Positions 46,493 through 59,640 of a stretch of DNA of 64,000 nucleotides are shown here, piece after piece. A program made the translations under genes and the position numbers. Source of the DNA: Azolla caroliniana (taxonomy: Eukaryota; Polypodiophyta); NCBI GenBank assembly GCA_043228905.1, contig JBHGNT010000011.1, forward strand, positions 18,352,001 to 18,416,000, given 5' to 3'. The notes below the pieces were generated by a model. That model did not search any database. It was not told the origin of the DNA and saw only the letters and a list, made by a program, of their open reading frames with translations. Positions within the stretch are counted from its first letter, which is position 1; every line of letters begins with the position of its first letter.

Positions 46493-48267
46493 ATTAATGG
46501 ATTTCATTGATTCATGGGTATGTTATGTATGCCTACATGTATCTGCCTGCCTACCTACGACTTGTCTTTGAATGAGAAAAGAGATCAGCCATATCATCAT
46601 AATGCGTGAGTACTATCGAATCGAATCGATCGATCAGATCAATCGCAAGTATCCATGGTGTCCATGGTATCATAAGAGAACTAACTCGATCGGCATTTCC
46701 TCTCTCATTGGCTCCTGTCATTTGCTGCCATCATCAACTCTCCATCGATCCCAAATTCGACCATTTCACAGGCCACACATCCAAACAGAACCTTTCGGGA
46801 CCAAGGCATTCTGCAATATGTAGCCTTCTTCGAGGCCTCGCTCACGTTATTTGAAAATCTCGCGTTTCCATGCCAAAATCGTAAGGTAGACCGTAGAAGC
46901 ACATTACCTCTGGATTGTGAAATGCTTGGAATCCTAGATGTGAAGTGAAATTCACATGCGAGATTAAAACGTAGGACATCAGATTGGACAACAAAATCAT
47001 GAATGATACAGTGTTTTGTGATTCATGCTAGCATCTAATAGCACCCAAGCCTGAATATAAACACATTTGTTTTGGGAATGTCTTGGGAATGGACTGTTAA
47101 TTAATATGTTTGTTCAGGAGCCTGTGAAAACAGGTTCACTTGTAAGGAGGTTCTAAATGGAAACTTGTGAGTGCTCTGATCAGCTTGTGGTTTCTGTAAC
47201 TGATTCTGTACTTCTGCATATGATTAGATGTAGAATTTTCTACCGATGTGGATCAATGTACACACATGCAGTATCAAAGTTTGGTGAATAGATTAAACGT
47301 ACATATACTTCTTGAATGTATATAGATTTCATTGCCATAAGTAGGACATTGAAGCATTTGAATCATTCTAGTTGTGATGGAAAGTGTAAGAAAGTTTGAT
47401 TGGCAAGAAAAAGAAGGTAAATGCCTACCCCTATGAATTCAAATGATTGAATTGGTAAACCAGCATCAACATGAAAAGTCTCAACACTGAGTGCTAGTCC
47501 AAGAATCAGCTTATATCTATGATCATTCTTCTCCATGCGATTCTCTCTCATGCCACCACCTCAAGCGTATACAGGACTCTACATTAGGAGGATCACTAAA
47601 TTCTATCTAAGTTTGCCCCATAAGAATACCATGATGATCATTGCAAATAGTGTGTCTTTTTCTTTTATATTTGGACATCGTGTACCAACTTACCCCAATG
47701 AATTGTTGTTTCTGCGTGTCTTACAACTCCCATGGCCTATCTATTAATTAAGTTTCTGTCATGCCTAACTGATGCATTCTATGGATGAACTTCAAGGCAC
47801 TACATAAAATTCTTCAGACTTGATTGTAGAAGTAATGATCCACCCACGTCAGACTTGTCAAAGTGATTCTACCCCAAAAATTAAAAATCATTCCCTTAGA
47901 AACAAAGCATTATCCTTTCCAACAAATCATTGGATTGAACCAATTGAAGACGAATCAAAATAAATGCGATGTGCATTTACATCGAAATCATGCAAGAACT
48001 GCAATATACATGAAATTTGGTCATCATCCATAGGGCAACAAAATTCTATGCGTCACAATGTCAATGTTACATAGATCTATTGTCAAAGCCTACTCGATAA
48101 GTTGCCTCATGTTGTATGATAAATATTATCAGAAAAATATTTGTAGCCGTTGAAGATAGGTTTTGACAACTAATGCATCCTCTTCTACATTTACATAATT
48201 TGATGCTTTCATTCAATCTTCATTAATCTCCAACCTGTGAGATTAGCAGAACTGCACCCATCTTTCA
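45931..48267. other. Intergenic with microsatellites
   Basis: (GAA)n near 45912-45931, (GGAA)n near 45936-45950, (ATC)n near 46037-46052, (TA)n at about 46195-46215 and (GT)n at about 46457-46492. A GATC/TCGA-rich patch lies at 46616-46645. No gene is supported; frames near 46572-46854 and 47363-47747 lack domains. Confidence 0.5.
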
Positions 48268-50877
48268 CTAATCCCTTGGTCTTCTCTTAGCATGACCCAA
48301 AGATTCAAGACTTTCCACAACTTCTTTCATTGTGGGTCTGGATTTTGATTCTTCACTCAAACACGAAAGAGACAAGCTCGCAATCTTATGAGCCTCTCTA
48401 AGTGAATATTGTCCATCTAACTTCTGGTCAACAATCCGCAACACCCGACCCTTGTCGACTAGGTATGGTGTAGCCCACTCGACGAGCTTTTGTTCCATAG
48501 GTGGTCTTTCCAGATCAATGGCTCGGCGGCCTGTCAGGAGCTCTAGTAGCACAACACCAAAGCTATAGACATCACTCCTAGGTGTAAGATGCCCTGAACA
48601 ATCAACAAATAGTATCAAGTTATGGTGGAGCTTCAGAAATGTGCAAAAACTCACAGGTAAGACATTAAAGCCTACATACAAACTACCCCAAGATTATTGG
48701 GTATTTATCAGCATACCCCTAATTAAAATTACCAGCATATTCCTCTGTAGTAGTAAAGCTTGTACTAGATAAGGATATTGAGGTCAATTTTGAGAACTTA
48801 GGGTATATCCTGGAAAATGCCCAGTAACTCGGGGATACTTTGGTCTTTTTTCCTTAATGAAAGAGTATCTTCAAGAAACATACGTCTACACATAAAAAAA
48901 ATGTAAATGTGTATTACCTGTTGCCAGGTATTCCGGGGCAGCATAGCCTTGTGTTCCCATGAGACGGGTGGACACGTGTGTATTGTCGCCTGTTGGCCCA
49001 TCTTTTGCATATCCAAAATCTGAAAGCTTTGCATTATAGTTCTACATCACAACAAAACGTAGCAGGTTTAATATCTTGCAATCCGTATATATTCAGCAAC
49101 AATATATATATTCAGTTTTGGCTGAAAACAAAATCTATGTATGCCTGTATATATAGGCAAAAACTAGGGGTCAGATGTAAGATATTCGTGAATTCTGAGC
49201 TCAATTCAAGAAGAATTTATGATGATAGAAAAAGGAACACCACCAACTCAAGGGAAACTTACATCATCTAGTAAAATGTTTGCAGTCTTAAGGTCTCTGA
49301 ATATAACTTGTGTTTGATCATCGTGTAAAAATGCAAGGCCTCTGGCAGCACCAAGAGCAACTTTCATTCGAATTTCCCATGGTATACTTCGGCTGCTTTT
49401 CCACACTGAAAAGATTCAGAAATTTTTTAGTTAAATTAAAGACTGTTTTGAATAAAATCCATGGAAACTGATTTATATTTAAGGTTTCATTCCTTCCAAA
49501 ACTTACTGCTGAAAAGATGGTTTTCTAAGCTCCCACGAGATATATATTCATATACAAGTAACCGGTGGCTGTCCTCGGCACAAAAGCCAATAAGTTTCAC
49601 TAGATTGGGGTGATAAAGTGCTCCCAAAAAGTACACCTCTGTCTGCAGTAACAATGAACATTATATATTAGAAGAAACGAAAAGCATCACAAGCTAAATA
49701 CAAATTGGTAATTGTAAGATCCCGACATAAACAAGAAATGCATAGAATACATGTTTTTCCATTAGGTCAGTTTATTCATTCAAAGAATGGTTGGTTCACT
49801 ATGGAAATATCATGCTTCTTATAAGAATACATTTGTAAGGAGTCAATTGTTTGCTATATAAACAGATGCAAGATCTTCCTCAAAAGAATCCTAACCACAG
49901 AAAACACGCATGAAAAGGGATTGAGGAGAAAGTTTTTTCGCCATTACCAGCCATTCTCGGTGTCCTTGTGTGCCTTCCAAGTTAAGTTTCTTAATTGCAA
50001 CCGTCATCCCTTGTCCAGGCTTCACAGGTGCGAATGTCTGCTCATCTATGTAGGCTTTATACACTTTCCCGAATCCTCCCTCACCTAGTTGTCTGGTTTG
50101 CGCGAAGTTTTTTGTAGCCGCACGAAGCTCCGCATATGAGAAGTTGCGTAAGTTCCCGCAATTCAAGCTACTGAACCGAGGGAGCTCTCCACTTTTTTGG
50201 GTCGAGATGCTTCCTCCGGATGAATATTGAGATATTGTGGATATGGATGTAGATGAGGAGGTGGAGGCGAATGTGGATGTAGATGTAGATGTAGATGTGG
50301 CTGCAAAACAATAGATATTCCAGACACTTGATTCATATAAAGCATAGGCTTTATGTTATGCAAAAGAAAAACCAAAGATAGAGATTGTGGACAAAACAGA
50401 ATAGTAGAAGTTCAACTATCTGATCTGTAAAAGGCATAGTTTTATCATATGCAAAAAAAAAAAAAACCATTTTGAGAAGTAACGGGATGCGGAAATGGAT
50501 ATGGCTGCAAAAAGCATAGAAATGTGAAAAAAACAGGAGAGACGTGAACTATATTGGATGCATGTAAGTCATTGATCGTATGCCTTCTGCTATCATACAA
50601 CACAGAGGCGGATGTATGTGAGTGAACAAAATAGTGGAAGATTGGGAACATTTGATTCTAGCGAAGCCTGTGTTTGATGGTCATTCCAAAAAACAAACTG
50701 AGACCATGTCGATGATCCATACAAAGCATTAATGCTTTTGTGTGTTATCCAAAGTAAAGAAATGGAAACGGAGGAAAGGGAAATTTATTTACCTGCAGCA
50801 GAGGAGTTCTGAGTGCTGGTTGTGGTAGAGCTAACCTGCTTCACGGCGGCATTGCTTCTATGAAGGCAATTGCCCAT
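48268..50877 (-). CDS. Receptor-like cytoplasmic kinase, subfamily VII (PBL-like)
   Basis: Six exons in transcription order: 50877-50793, 50300-49948, 49642-49507, 49405-49263, 49041-48918, 48593-48268. All junctions are GT-AG and the frame closes, giving 388 residues. The N terminus MGNCLHRSN carries an N-myristoylation Gly2 and a palmitoylation-type Cys4, which suggests the plasma membrane. A Ser/Thr-rich stretch ([10 protein letters not shown]...) precedes the RLCK VII entry motif [14 protein letters not shown]. Kinase motifs are complete: [12 protein letters not shown] (Gly loop), VAIKKL (ATP Lys), [28 protein letters not shown] (catalytic Asp), KLSDFGYAK (DFG), [10 protein letters not shown] and [27 protein letters not shown] members relay signals from immune and growth receptor kinases. 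The catalytic loop reads FRD, as in related RLCKs. Exons 4-6 are close to the family consensus. Confidence 0.9.
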
Positions 50878-51162
50878 TTAGAAGAAGAAGAAGAAGAGGA
50901 GGAGGAGGAGGAGTTACTTTCTTTAATCTTAATCCTTCTTCTTCTTCTTCACTGTGTCTGTGGCTTTCTGTAACAATTCAAGAGATGGCTTCTTTGATTC
51001 AGTTTGCCCTGATCTGATTTTCTCTGTCACGGATAAACCCAGTGAAGATGAGATGAGACTTTCTGTCACAATTCAAGAAGAGAGATGGCTTCTTTGATGT
51101 CAGCTGCCCTGATCTGATTTTCTCTCTCACGGATAAACCCAGTGAAAAAGATGAGATGAGAC
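50878..51162 (-). promoter_or_regulatory. RLCK leader/promoter with 95-bp tandem duplication
   Basis: Just upstream of the RLCK start codon there is a GA/CTT-rich leader (50880-50952), then two tandem copies at 50965-51059 and 51060-51162. They share TTTCTGTNACAATTCAAG, GAGATGGCTTCTTTGAT, GCCCTGATCTGATTTTCTCT and CACGGATAAACCCAGTG. Copy 2 has small insertions. Elements in it would be doubled relative to an ancestral promoter. Confidence 0.7.
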
Positions 51163-54100
51163 AAAGTCATCACTTACCCCCCCAGCCCCCAAAAAAAAAA
51201 AAACAACAAAGAAAGGTATAGACTGTAGAGAGAAAAGTCATCACAAAACGTTTGATAAAAGCAAAACAAAGAAAGAAAGAAAGAAAACTATAAAACGCAG
51301 CAGGGCTACTTCCTTCTCTCTCATACAACGAACGTCACAGAATACGTCGTATTCCTACATATATACAATATATATAGCAAGAGAAATAGTGTTTGTTTCT
51401 TGTGGGCTAAAAAATAACTACTATTACCATACGTGCATTCGCATTCTCCAATTCTCCCATCATTCGAGTATGGTAAACACCCTTCGAAGTATGGTAAAAA
51501 GTTACTATGGAAACCTATATTGCAGTACTAAAAACCTTTTTTTTTTTTATTCGTTATTTATTATAAGGTAAATTTATTTTTAAGGTAAGAAAGTTAAAGT
51601 ATAAAGTGTAAAAATAAAACATACGAATGTTTTTATAACATTCGCATTCGTATGGGAAAAAAGAATGTTTGCCCATGCATTCGAGTATATTACATACTAT
51701 GACTACTACTACTGCATAGGACATTATTCATTCATTGGTGGTAGTAAGTAAATGATGATACTTTCCATAGATATGGGTTTTTTGGGGGTGGTCACACTTT
51801 CGAGAGATTGCTAGAGCACCATTACAAACAACCCGCGGGCCAACCCCCCCCCCCCTCCTCCTCCTCACGTAGCCGAGTATGAAGTCGACCCATTTGCTTT
51901 TCTTTGTGATTTCTCTCCCCAAACCCCTAGAACCCCATTCACTGCCTCTTGCTCTTCCTAAGCTAAGAGTTTCTTGCCTCAATCATGGCATTGAATTTTG
52001 TAAACCAATGCATCTCGAGGCATTATTTTTAAAGTAACCCAATAAGACATTGTTTGTGGGCATCGATTTTGTAAAGTTGGGATTGGTTTTATTGAGGAGC
52101 GTTGCCATTCTAAGTTCCGCATGCATGTGGCTCTTTCGATGCCTTTTCAATGTAACACATTAATTCGTTCTTTATTCGCATGGAAAGAATGAAGAAAGAA
52201 ATGATTTATTTAATTGCGAGTCAAGCTATTTTCGTAACGCGTTAGTGTGGGTAGTTGTTGAAGAATATTGGTCTTTGTGATGCACATTGTGTGACCTTCG
52301 CGATTCCCTATAGTTGCCATCATCATGAAATCAATTGGTGTGTGCATCTGCTTATTCCATTGAATACTAATGTTGCCTAATTTTATAATATACTACACAA
52401 GTGTATTCATACGTCAAACACCCCAAGATACATAAATCATTTATCCGTTTATGTTGTCGGTTTTATAAGCCAAGCTACTTAGGTTAGACAGTTGAGAACC
52501 TTTTTGTTAGTATTAAAAATAATTTTGAAACAAAGATATGGTCACTCTCCATTTTACTACTCCTGATTTAGGAGTGGAAAACCAGCCTAGTTCGTAGAGA
52601 AGTTTCGTTTGGATGAGTTGCACAATAAAAGTAGGAAAGACTCCCCAAATTTATGAACAGAAAAGATGAATGTTCTTCTTAAATCTAGAAAATCATGTTA
52701 CAGTGGAGATTGGGTCATGCAACAAACAAAAATAGAAATATAGAATCACATCTGACATATGCTTAGTTCAAGGTGTCAACAATATCTTTTTGTCTCTTTT
52801 ATCCACATATTCCAAGTTTTTATTGAACTTCTTAATTATTTCATGACGTGTGCCTACATATAGGTTGAAAGAACGGAGACGATGGACCATTGCATACGAT
52901 AATCTAATGTTGTCGTCACCAATTGGAGATTATTAATAGAACCATCCACTTCTACATAATACTTTTTATGCCAAGTTACCTAACACTCCTTGATTATGAA
53001 AGATATGTCCGAAGTGGAGGCATCCATCTTCGTATAAAAAATGCCAAGTTGAGTTTAGTATTTGATAATTGAAATATAAGATCAAGTCATGCATTGCAAT
53101 ACCTAGGCTTTGTTACATTTAAGGAAGGTGAAGTGTGGTGAAAAGTAGAGAATCAATGCAAAAGGTGCAAAATTTGTTACCTTTAAGGAAGGTGAACACG
53201 TACATCTCAAAGTTCCAATGGTTTAGAATCTCCTAGAAAATATTTTGTTTTCAACAAGGGGAAAATAGTTAGAGACTATTGTGATCCCAAAATGGTAGAC
53301 AAACATGTGGATGATGACATACGAAAGGGTTATGTGTGAAACCTAGGAATGGAGGAAGGGCATAAGGGCATATGACTACATGTTTAGATGTTTGGGCGGA
53401 AAGCCATTATCATTTTATAATTCTCTAAGTTGCAAGTGAATCAACCTTAACTTATATACACAAAAAATTCTACTTTCAAAGAGTCTCGTCAAGCTTGAAG
53501 GGACTAAAAGGATGTGTAAGAATTTGAGTATCTTTGATTGGCACAACAACTAGAGCGCATTAGTAGTTTTGACACACATCATCCTAATGGGATCTCATAC
53601 GCATTTGCACAAGTTCTACATAAAATGTGCATGCTCATCCCTAGGCCTATGGTCTAGAGACTACCCTTTCAATACTTATGAGGTGGGCATATGAGTTAAC
53701 CCTTTTAGTATAACTATGAACGGATCTTGGGAAAGAGAGCATCACACCATGGGCAAGCTCGTTTGATTTATTTTTGGATTCTAAGGAATTGTTCCCAAAT
53801 GGGCTACAAGCATTACTTTGTATTATCTTATGCGTTTGAAATTGATACAAAATCAAACTAATGTTGATTCCTAGTGTTTCAAAACTCAAGTTAATGGCGA
53901 TTTCTTAGAACCACTACAAATTGTTTCCTTACCTCATTGTTCATGTGTTTTAGAATTGTAAGAAAAGTCAAGATTATGGTGATTTCTCTCACATGACACT
54001 ACGCTACAATTAGTTTGTTATCTTACCTCATAGCTTATGCATGTAGCCTTACAAGAAAAGTCAATTATATGCATCGTTCTTTTGGTTGTTCCTTATACAT

Positions 54101-55184
54101 GAATGATAAAAAAGTATTTCCACAAATAGTTTATAAGCTTAAAAAGTCATAGGGCTTAGTATGGTGAAAAACTAATGGCTTCACATGCGGAAAACAAAAT
54201 TATGTTCCAACTTCATTGAACATAAATATGAGAAACAGAAATGATTATCATTCATTGTGCAATCAAGATTCATATTCATGATAAATGTTCGTGTCATTCA
54301 CAAAGTAACCAAAAAAAGATACAATTATGAGGAAATTCTACTAACATTTCATTGATATAAATATTAAGCAATGTAGACATTAGGTTTGCTTCAAAGTTGT
54401 AGGAAAATTGGCTATTTTAGGTTTGAATAAACTTGTTCCCACACCCTATTGTAGAAAGTGAAAGCAATATTACTACATCCCAAAATCCACATGTATATAT
54501 CTAGATGTTTTACACACACGTGCACTGATCTATATATACAAAGAGAGTTTGCTTGACAATAGTTACATTTTTCCACTTTCTTATGGGTATGGCGTATGTC
54601 TATTACTACATGTAGAGCTCATGTTTTGAGTTTTTATTGCATTACATATTCTTGAATGTGACATAATTGGCATACTGGAAGTATGATCCTCCTTTAACGA
54701 TGAGAGTTGTGTAGCTAGAAACATTCGCAAATGGAAATGCCCTTTTCAAGGAAATTATTTACCTCCATGTTGCAATCACTTGGCATTCCCCTAGTTTTAT
54801 TATCTAGAACTTTCAACATACTCCTTTGTCGAGTTGACCTTTTTAGCATTTTGTACGTATAGTTGAATTACATAAACTGCATGACATTGGTCATTTTGTG
54901 AATGTTTGAATTTAATTAATATAGATAGAAAGGTTTTATTATCATCACCAATGGTCAAGTGAAACATTTTTCGCATAGTGTTTTAAAGTCATTCTCAATG
55001 TTCTCGCATTTTCCTAATGAATGTTGTAATGGAGTGCACATTGTCATTGAGAAAGGGATTTAATAAGGTTAGTCAATGTTGACCATAGTGGGAACTCAAG
55101 CTTGTCTATGGTGAAAGGTAAAGTGTTGCATTAGATTGTAATACTTAGTTGTGAACTATGCATTTGAAGGCTTATTGGAAATGG
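51163..55184. other. Intergenic, no supported gene
   Basis: A C-rich run (C13 at about 51845-51857 followed by TCC repeats), poly-A at about 51190-51201 and a GAAA repeat near 51273-51287. Frames such as 51728-51982 and 53647-53889 show no family resemblance. The rest is AT-rich. Confidence 0.5.
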
Positions 55185-55352
55185 ATTTGGTATTTCTTTT
55201 TTTCCAAAAAAAACACTACTTCCCATTAGTTAGCAAAAGAATTACATCGAAGAACAACCATAATCAAAACAGCATAATCCTCACCTAACTATTTACAACA
55301 AGAGTAACCCACTGCCTCTTTTTACATAGTGACCACCATGGTGACCACATAT

Positions 55353-58300
55353 TCACAACGAAGCCAATGGCGGAAACAACCATCTTGGTGCTTGGTAATT
55401 CCATTTAGGACCAGACGCTGAATTAACCATCATAGGAGAGCGACCCCATTTCAGCAAAAACTTTGAGCGAGCCCTGTTTGCTGCATCCGAGTTCCCTTCA
55501 ATTGAGTTGTACTGTCCGCGCAGCCAAGATACCAGCTCGAACCAAATGTTTAGCAACACCTCACCGCTTGGGAGTTTTCGTTGCTGAAAAACAAACATAC
55601 ATCGTCTGGTCCAAATGTGCCAGACCGAGAAGCATGCCACCAACATCCATATCTCCTAAAAAAAAACCAGAGTTTGTACCAGGTTCTACTCCAACACTTT
55701 TGAATACACTGCCGCCCTGCAATATAAAACCATGACCATGTGGATTTAATTGTTCCGCCCAACCTTCCTTAGTTAGTTTCAAACCCTGTAAGGACCCCCA
55801 CACAACTCTCCCATTCACCCCGCATGCTGCCACTATCCTGAGACTTCGACCCCAAATGCTGATTGCCTCTGCACAATTCCAAAAACAGTGAGGTATCGAT
55901 TCCAAAGAGTGACCACATAACAGGCAACCAGCCTCCCCACCACGAGACCTCATCCACTCCCCTACTGGTAACGCCTTATGACTAAGAAGCCAAAACCACA
56001 CCTTGATTTTTTCTGGCATATCAGATGCCCATAGTCTCCGCCAAAACGACTTCAACAAGTCATCTGATATGCCTTTATCCCTCCAACTATTGCGAGTTTG
56101 AGCAGCACCCACTGATTTGGAGCCAATGATTTGCCTTCCGAGCTTAGTACTATAATCAAAAAACCCCACCAGTTTGTTCGTTCCCGGTTTTTGCCACCAT
56201 ACCTCTAGTGGATCCCACTCCAAATCATGTAGAGGCTTGTTGTCCAATAGCCATAGTTTACAATCATTATCTAGCTTCCATGGGTCTGGGTTTAATTGCC
56301 ACTTCTTACCTTCCAACACTGCCACCCGCACTGCCAACCACTGACCATTGTCGGACAAAGCACTTAGGTTTCCCCACAAACGATATTCATTAGATGGACA
56401 CTTGCCACGGATAATTTGTCCATCACTCTCACCTACAAACCACCCAGACCAGTCCCCCTCTTCCTTATCCAACCTATCTAGACCATCAATAGCCTTATTT
56501 ATCAGTTGGGTCACCTTCTCAAGCCTACAAGAAATGCTACCAAACTGACCCTCCCTTCTCTTCATTTTGAAAACATCCCACTCTCTTACTGAATTAACAT
56601 TGTACCCTAACATGCGGCCCCATGGCAAATATTTTTTCTGTCCAAGCATCATGCCGTCCTCGTTTCTAATCCTAGGGTTCCAAAATAACGGTTGTCGGAG
56701 TTGTTCCTCCAATGTTTTCGGTTGCATTAAGACCAACCCATCTCTTACACTTGACCAAGCCATCATTATGGCACGTGCCACCCTGTCCTCCATGCTATTT
56801 GGTTGTTTCAGCTTTAAATCTGGACTGAACAACCACCACATCTTTGCCTTCCAAGGGCCGCCATTCCTTGGACACCAAAGGTCAGCTCTATCCCTAAGAA
56901 GCAACTTCCACAGTTCAGGACCAGGTTGTAAACTTCGCACAAGTAGCTTACCTAGTAAAGCTTTACTTTGGTGAACTGGATCCACCAACCCAAGTCCACC
57001 TTGGTTTTTCGCCTTGATCAAACAACTCCACGCCACTTTAGCTGATGCCCTCTCATGGTCTCTACCCGACCATAGGAACCCTCTCACCATTGCCTTAATA
57101 TTTTTGATGCAAGTTTTGTCTAACACCCAACATGCCACCGAGTGCCACATGGTGGCTAACAAAATGTGGTTTACCACGACCACCCTCCCTGCAAGAGAGA
57201 GCTTTACTGATGCCCACACCCGAAGCTTTTTTCTGATTTTGTCTTTCACTTGCTCAAGTTGCTGATTTTTGGGTGTCTCAACGCCCACCAAAAAACCCAA
57301 ATATTTAACAGCCATTCCATTGGGGACCCATTGAAAATCAGCATTAGGGCACCAAAGAGGCCATGGGTTTGAACTTACCCAAAATCCCTTGCTTTTGTTC
57401 CAATTGATTTTCCCTCCCGATGCTCTACAAAACAACTCAATTCGACTTTCAGCAAGCTGTAAATTATCATCATTGCCTTGTAGATAGAGCATAGTGTCAT
57501 CTGCGTATGATGAGTCCAACAACTCCTTGCCCGCTTGTGGGACAACTAACCCCCTTATTCCTGCATCTGGTTTGTTTAAAAAGAAAGAGAATGCCTCTGC
57601 AATAAATAAATAAAGGTAGGGGGCCAACGGGCACCCTTGCCTGACAGACTTGCATAATGGAATTCGTGGGCCCCGATGCCCTGACACCATCACCCTACTC
57701 AAACTTCCTTCGTAAAGGGCTAACACAGCCGATCTCCATTTGGAGGGTAGTCCCAACCTCTCCATCACTTTATCTAAGAAAGGCCATTGTACTCTGTCAT
57801 ACGCCTTCTCGAAGTCAAGCATGAGACATACAATATGTTGATTGGTTTTCTTTGCCAAGGCAATCGCCTCCCAAAAGGTCAACACATTATCAATTATGCA
57901 TCTGTTTGCCATGAATCCTGTTTGTCCAACATTAATTAGTGCATTCAAGTGGGGTTTGACCCGCTTGGCCAATATATTGGCAAAAATCTTATATATTGTG
58001 TTGAGCAATGTAATCGGTCTCCATTGCCTTGCATCAGCTATTAGGCCTTGTACCTTTGGAATTAGAAATATCAGCCCCTCTTTAAAATGCTCAGGTAAAC
58101 GGCCAAGAGCCCATGCCTCATTAAGACCATCAACCAAGTCAACCTTAATCACTTCCCAAAAGTTTTCAAAAAAATCTCTTGATAATCCGTTGATGCCTGG
58201 ACAAGACGTTCTACATATACCCGCCAAAGCATCTGACACCTCCTCTTCCAAGATTGGCCTTGACAAATGAACTTGTGCAACCTCTGAAATTCTTTGTTGC

Positions 58301-59640
58301 ATACCCTCCAATACAAATTCTGTTAGATTAGGCTGTTCGGGGATAATAGAACTGTATGAGAGTAACCCACGATAGTGAGTTGTGATTGCCTCCATGATCT
58401 CTGACACATCCTCCGATGCTGATCCATCCTCCTTAATCAGCTTAGGATTGCACCTACAGTTTGATCTCGGCTTTTTATACTTAAAAAATTGATGATTTAC
58501 CTTATCCCCATTCTTGCTCCACCATGCCGCGGAACTCCTGAATAACATCGTGTTTCTAGACGTAATCAACCGTTGTAACGTTTCTCTAGCAGCCTCAAGA
58601 CCGGCTCTAGACCATTGACACGTGGGATCTTTTTGAAGCATTCTTTGGGCAGATGCTATTGATCTTCTTAATCCCACTTCTCTTTCTTTAGACTTTGCAA
58701 TTCTATTTTTAGTCTCTACGTGCAAATATAGTGAAGTTTCGATAATCTTTCTACTAAGTGTCTCAAGTGCACCACAACCAGCTGGCTTAGTTGCCCATAT
58801 GCACCTTATCTTACTTCCCACTTCCGCATCCTCAAAAAGCTTACTATTGATCCTCATGTTGCGGTCTCTATTTGGCCTCCTCTGATTGACTAATGTAATC
58901 TGAACCGGCATATGATCAGAGTAAGCTGAACCAGCGATTATTTCAACATTATTACCATATTTTTCAAGTTCTGAGCTTATGTAAATTCTGTCTATGCGAG
59001 ACATGCAAAAGCCATTTATACTACAACCTGCTCTTGAAAAGCTTAGTGAACTCCGAGGCTTTTCTAGAACATACCATGCATCTTTCACTCCTAATCGTCC
59101 CATCAACAGATCCCAAGCAACTAACTCTGACCCTTGGACCACTGTATGAGTGCCACCCACCTTGTCCTCTGTGTGCAAAGTCATGTTAAAATCCCCTGCA
59201 AGGATCCACGCATCTGCAAATGGCAAGCCATCAGCCAATTGCCTCCAAAAAACAGCCCACAAAGCGGACGAATTGGGGGCATACACGTTTACTATCCCAA
59301 CTATACATTGATGCCATCTTACCGACACACAAATGGCTTGTCCCTCCACTATGGTGTCCTGACCCACGACCACAATATCCGGATTGTGCCTAATAGATGT
59401 ACAAACACCTCCTTTTCTACCATGGTCACCCTGAGCTGGAGACCAAAATGTATGCCAATCCCCCTCAAGAGGATTGCCAATACTCAAGATTCTGTCCGCA
59501 CACAAATGATGCTCTTGCAAGAGCAAAATGTCCGGGATCCCCTTAAAGCACGGGGATTTGAACTCCTGACAAAAGTTCTTCCTTTCCAACATGCACTTGC
59601 TTCCACCAAGACCTTGTATGTTCCACGTGATTAACTTCAT
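55353..59640 (-). CDS. LINE ORF2: endonuclease-reverse transcriptase, one frameshift
   Basis: The ATG at 59640-59638 gives MKLITWNIQGLGG, the start of the apurinic/apyrimidinic-type endonuclease (WNIQG, LLLQEHH, LAGDFNM, YSDHMPV all present). The reverse transcriptase follows: FLIPKV, WRPITLLNTIYKI, QTGFMANRCIIDN, LDFEKAYDRVQW, SVRQGCPLAPYLYLF and the catalytic SYADDTMLYL. A zinc-binding RVT domain (LWASDMPEKIKVWFWLL, CLLCGHSLESIPHCFWNC) lies near the C terminus. The main frame closes at 55561. In a neighbouring frame the normal LINE tail (SVWHIWTRRCMFVFQQRK) continues to 55353, so one base was gained or lost at the A9 homopolymer near 55657-55665. Without it ORF2 would be about 1,428 residues. 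An upstream in-frame ATG at 59724 lies inside ORF1 and is unlikely to be the start. Confidence 0.9.
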
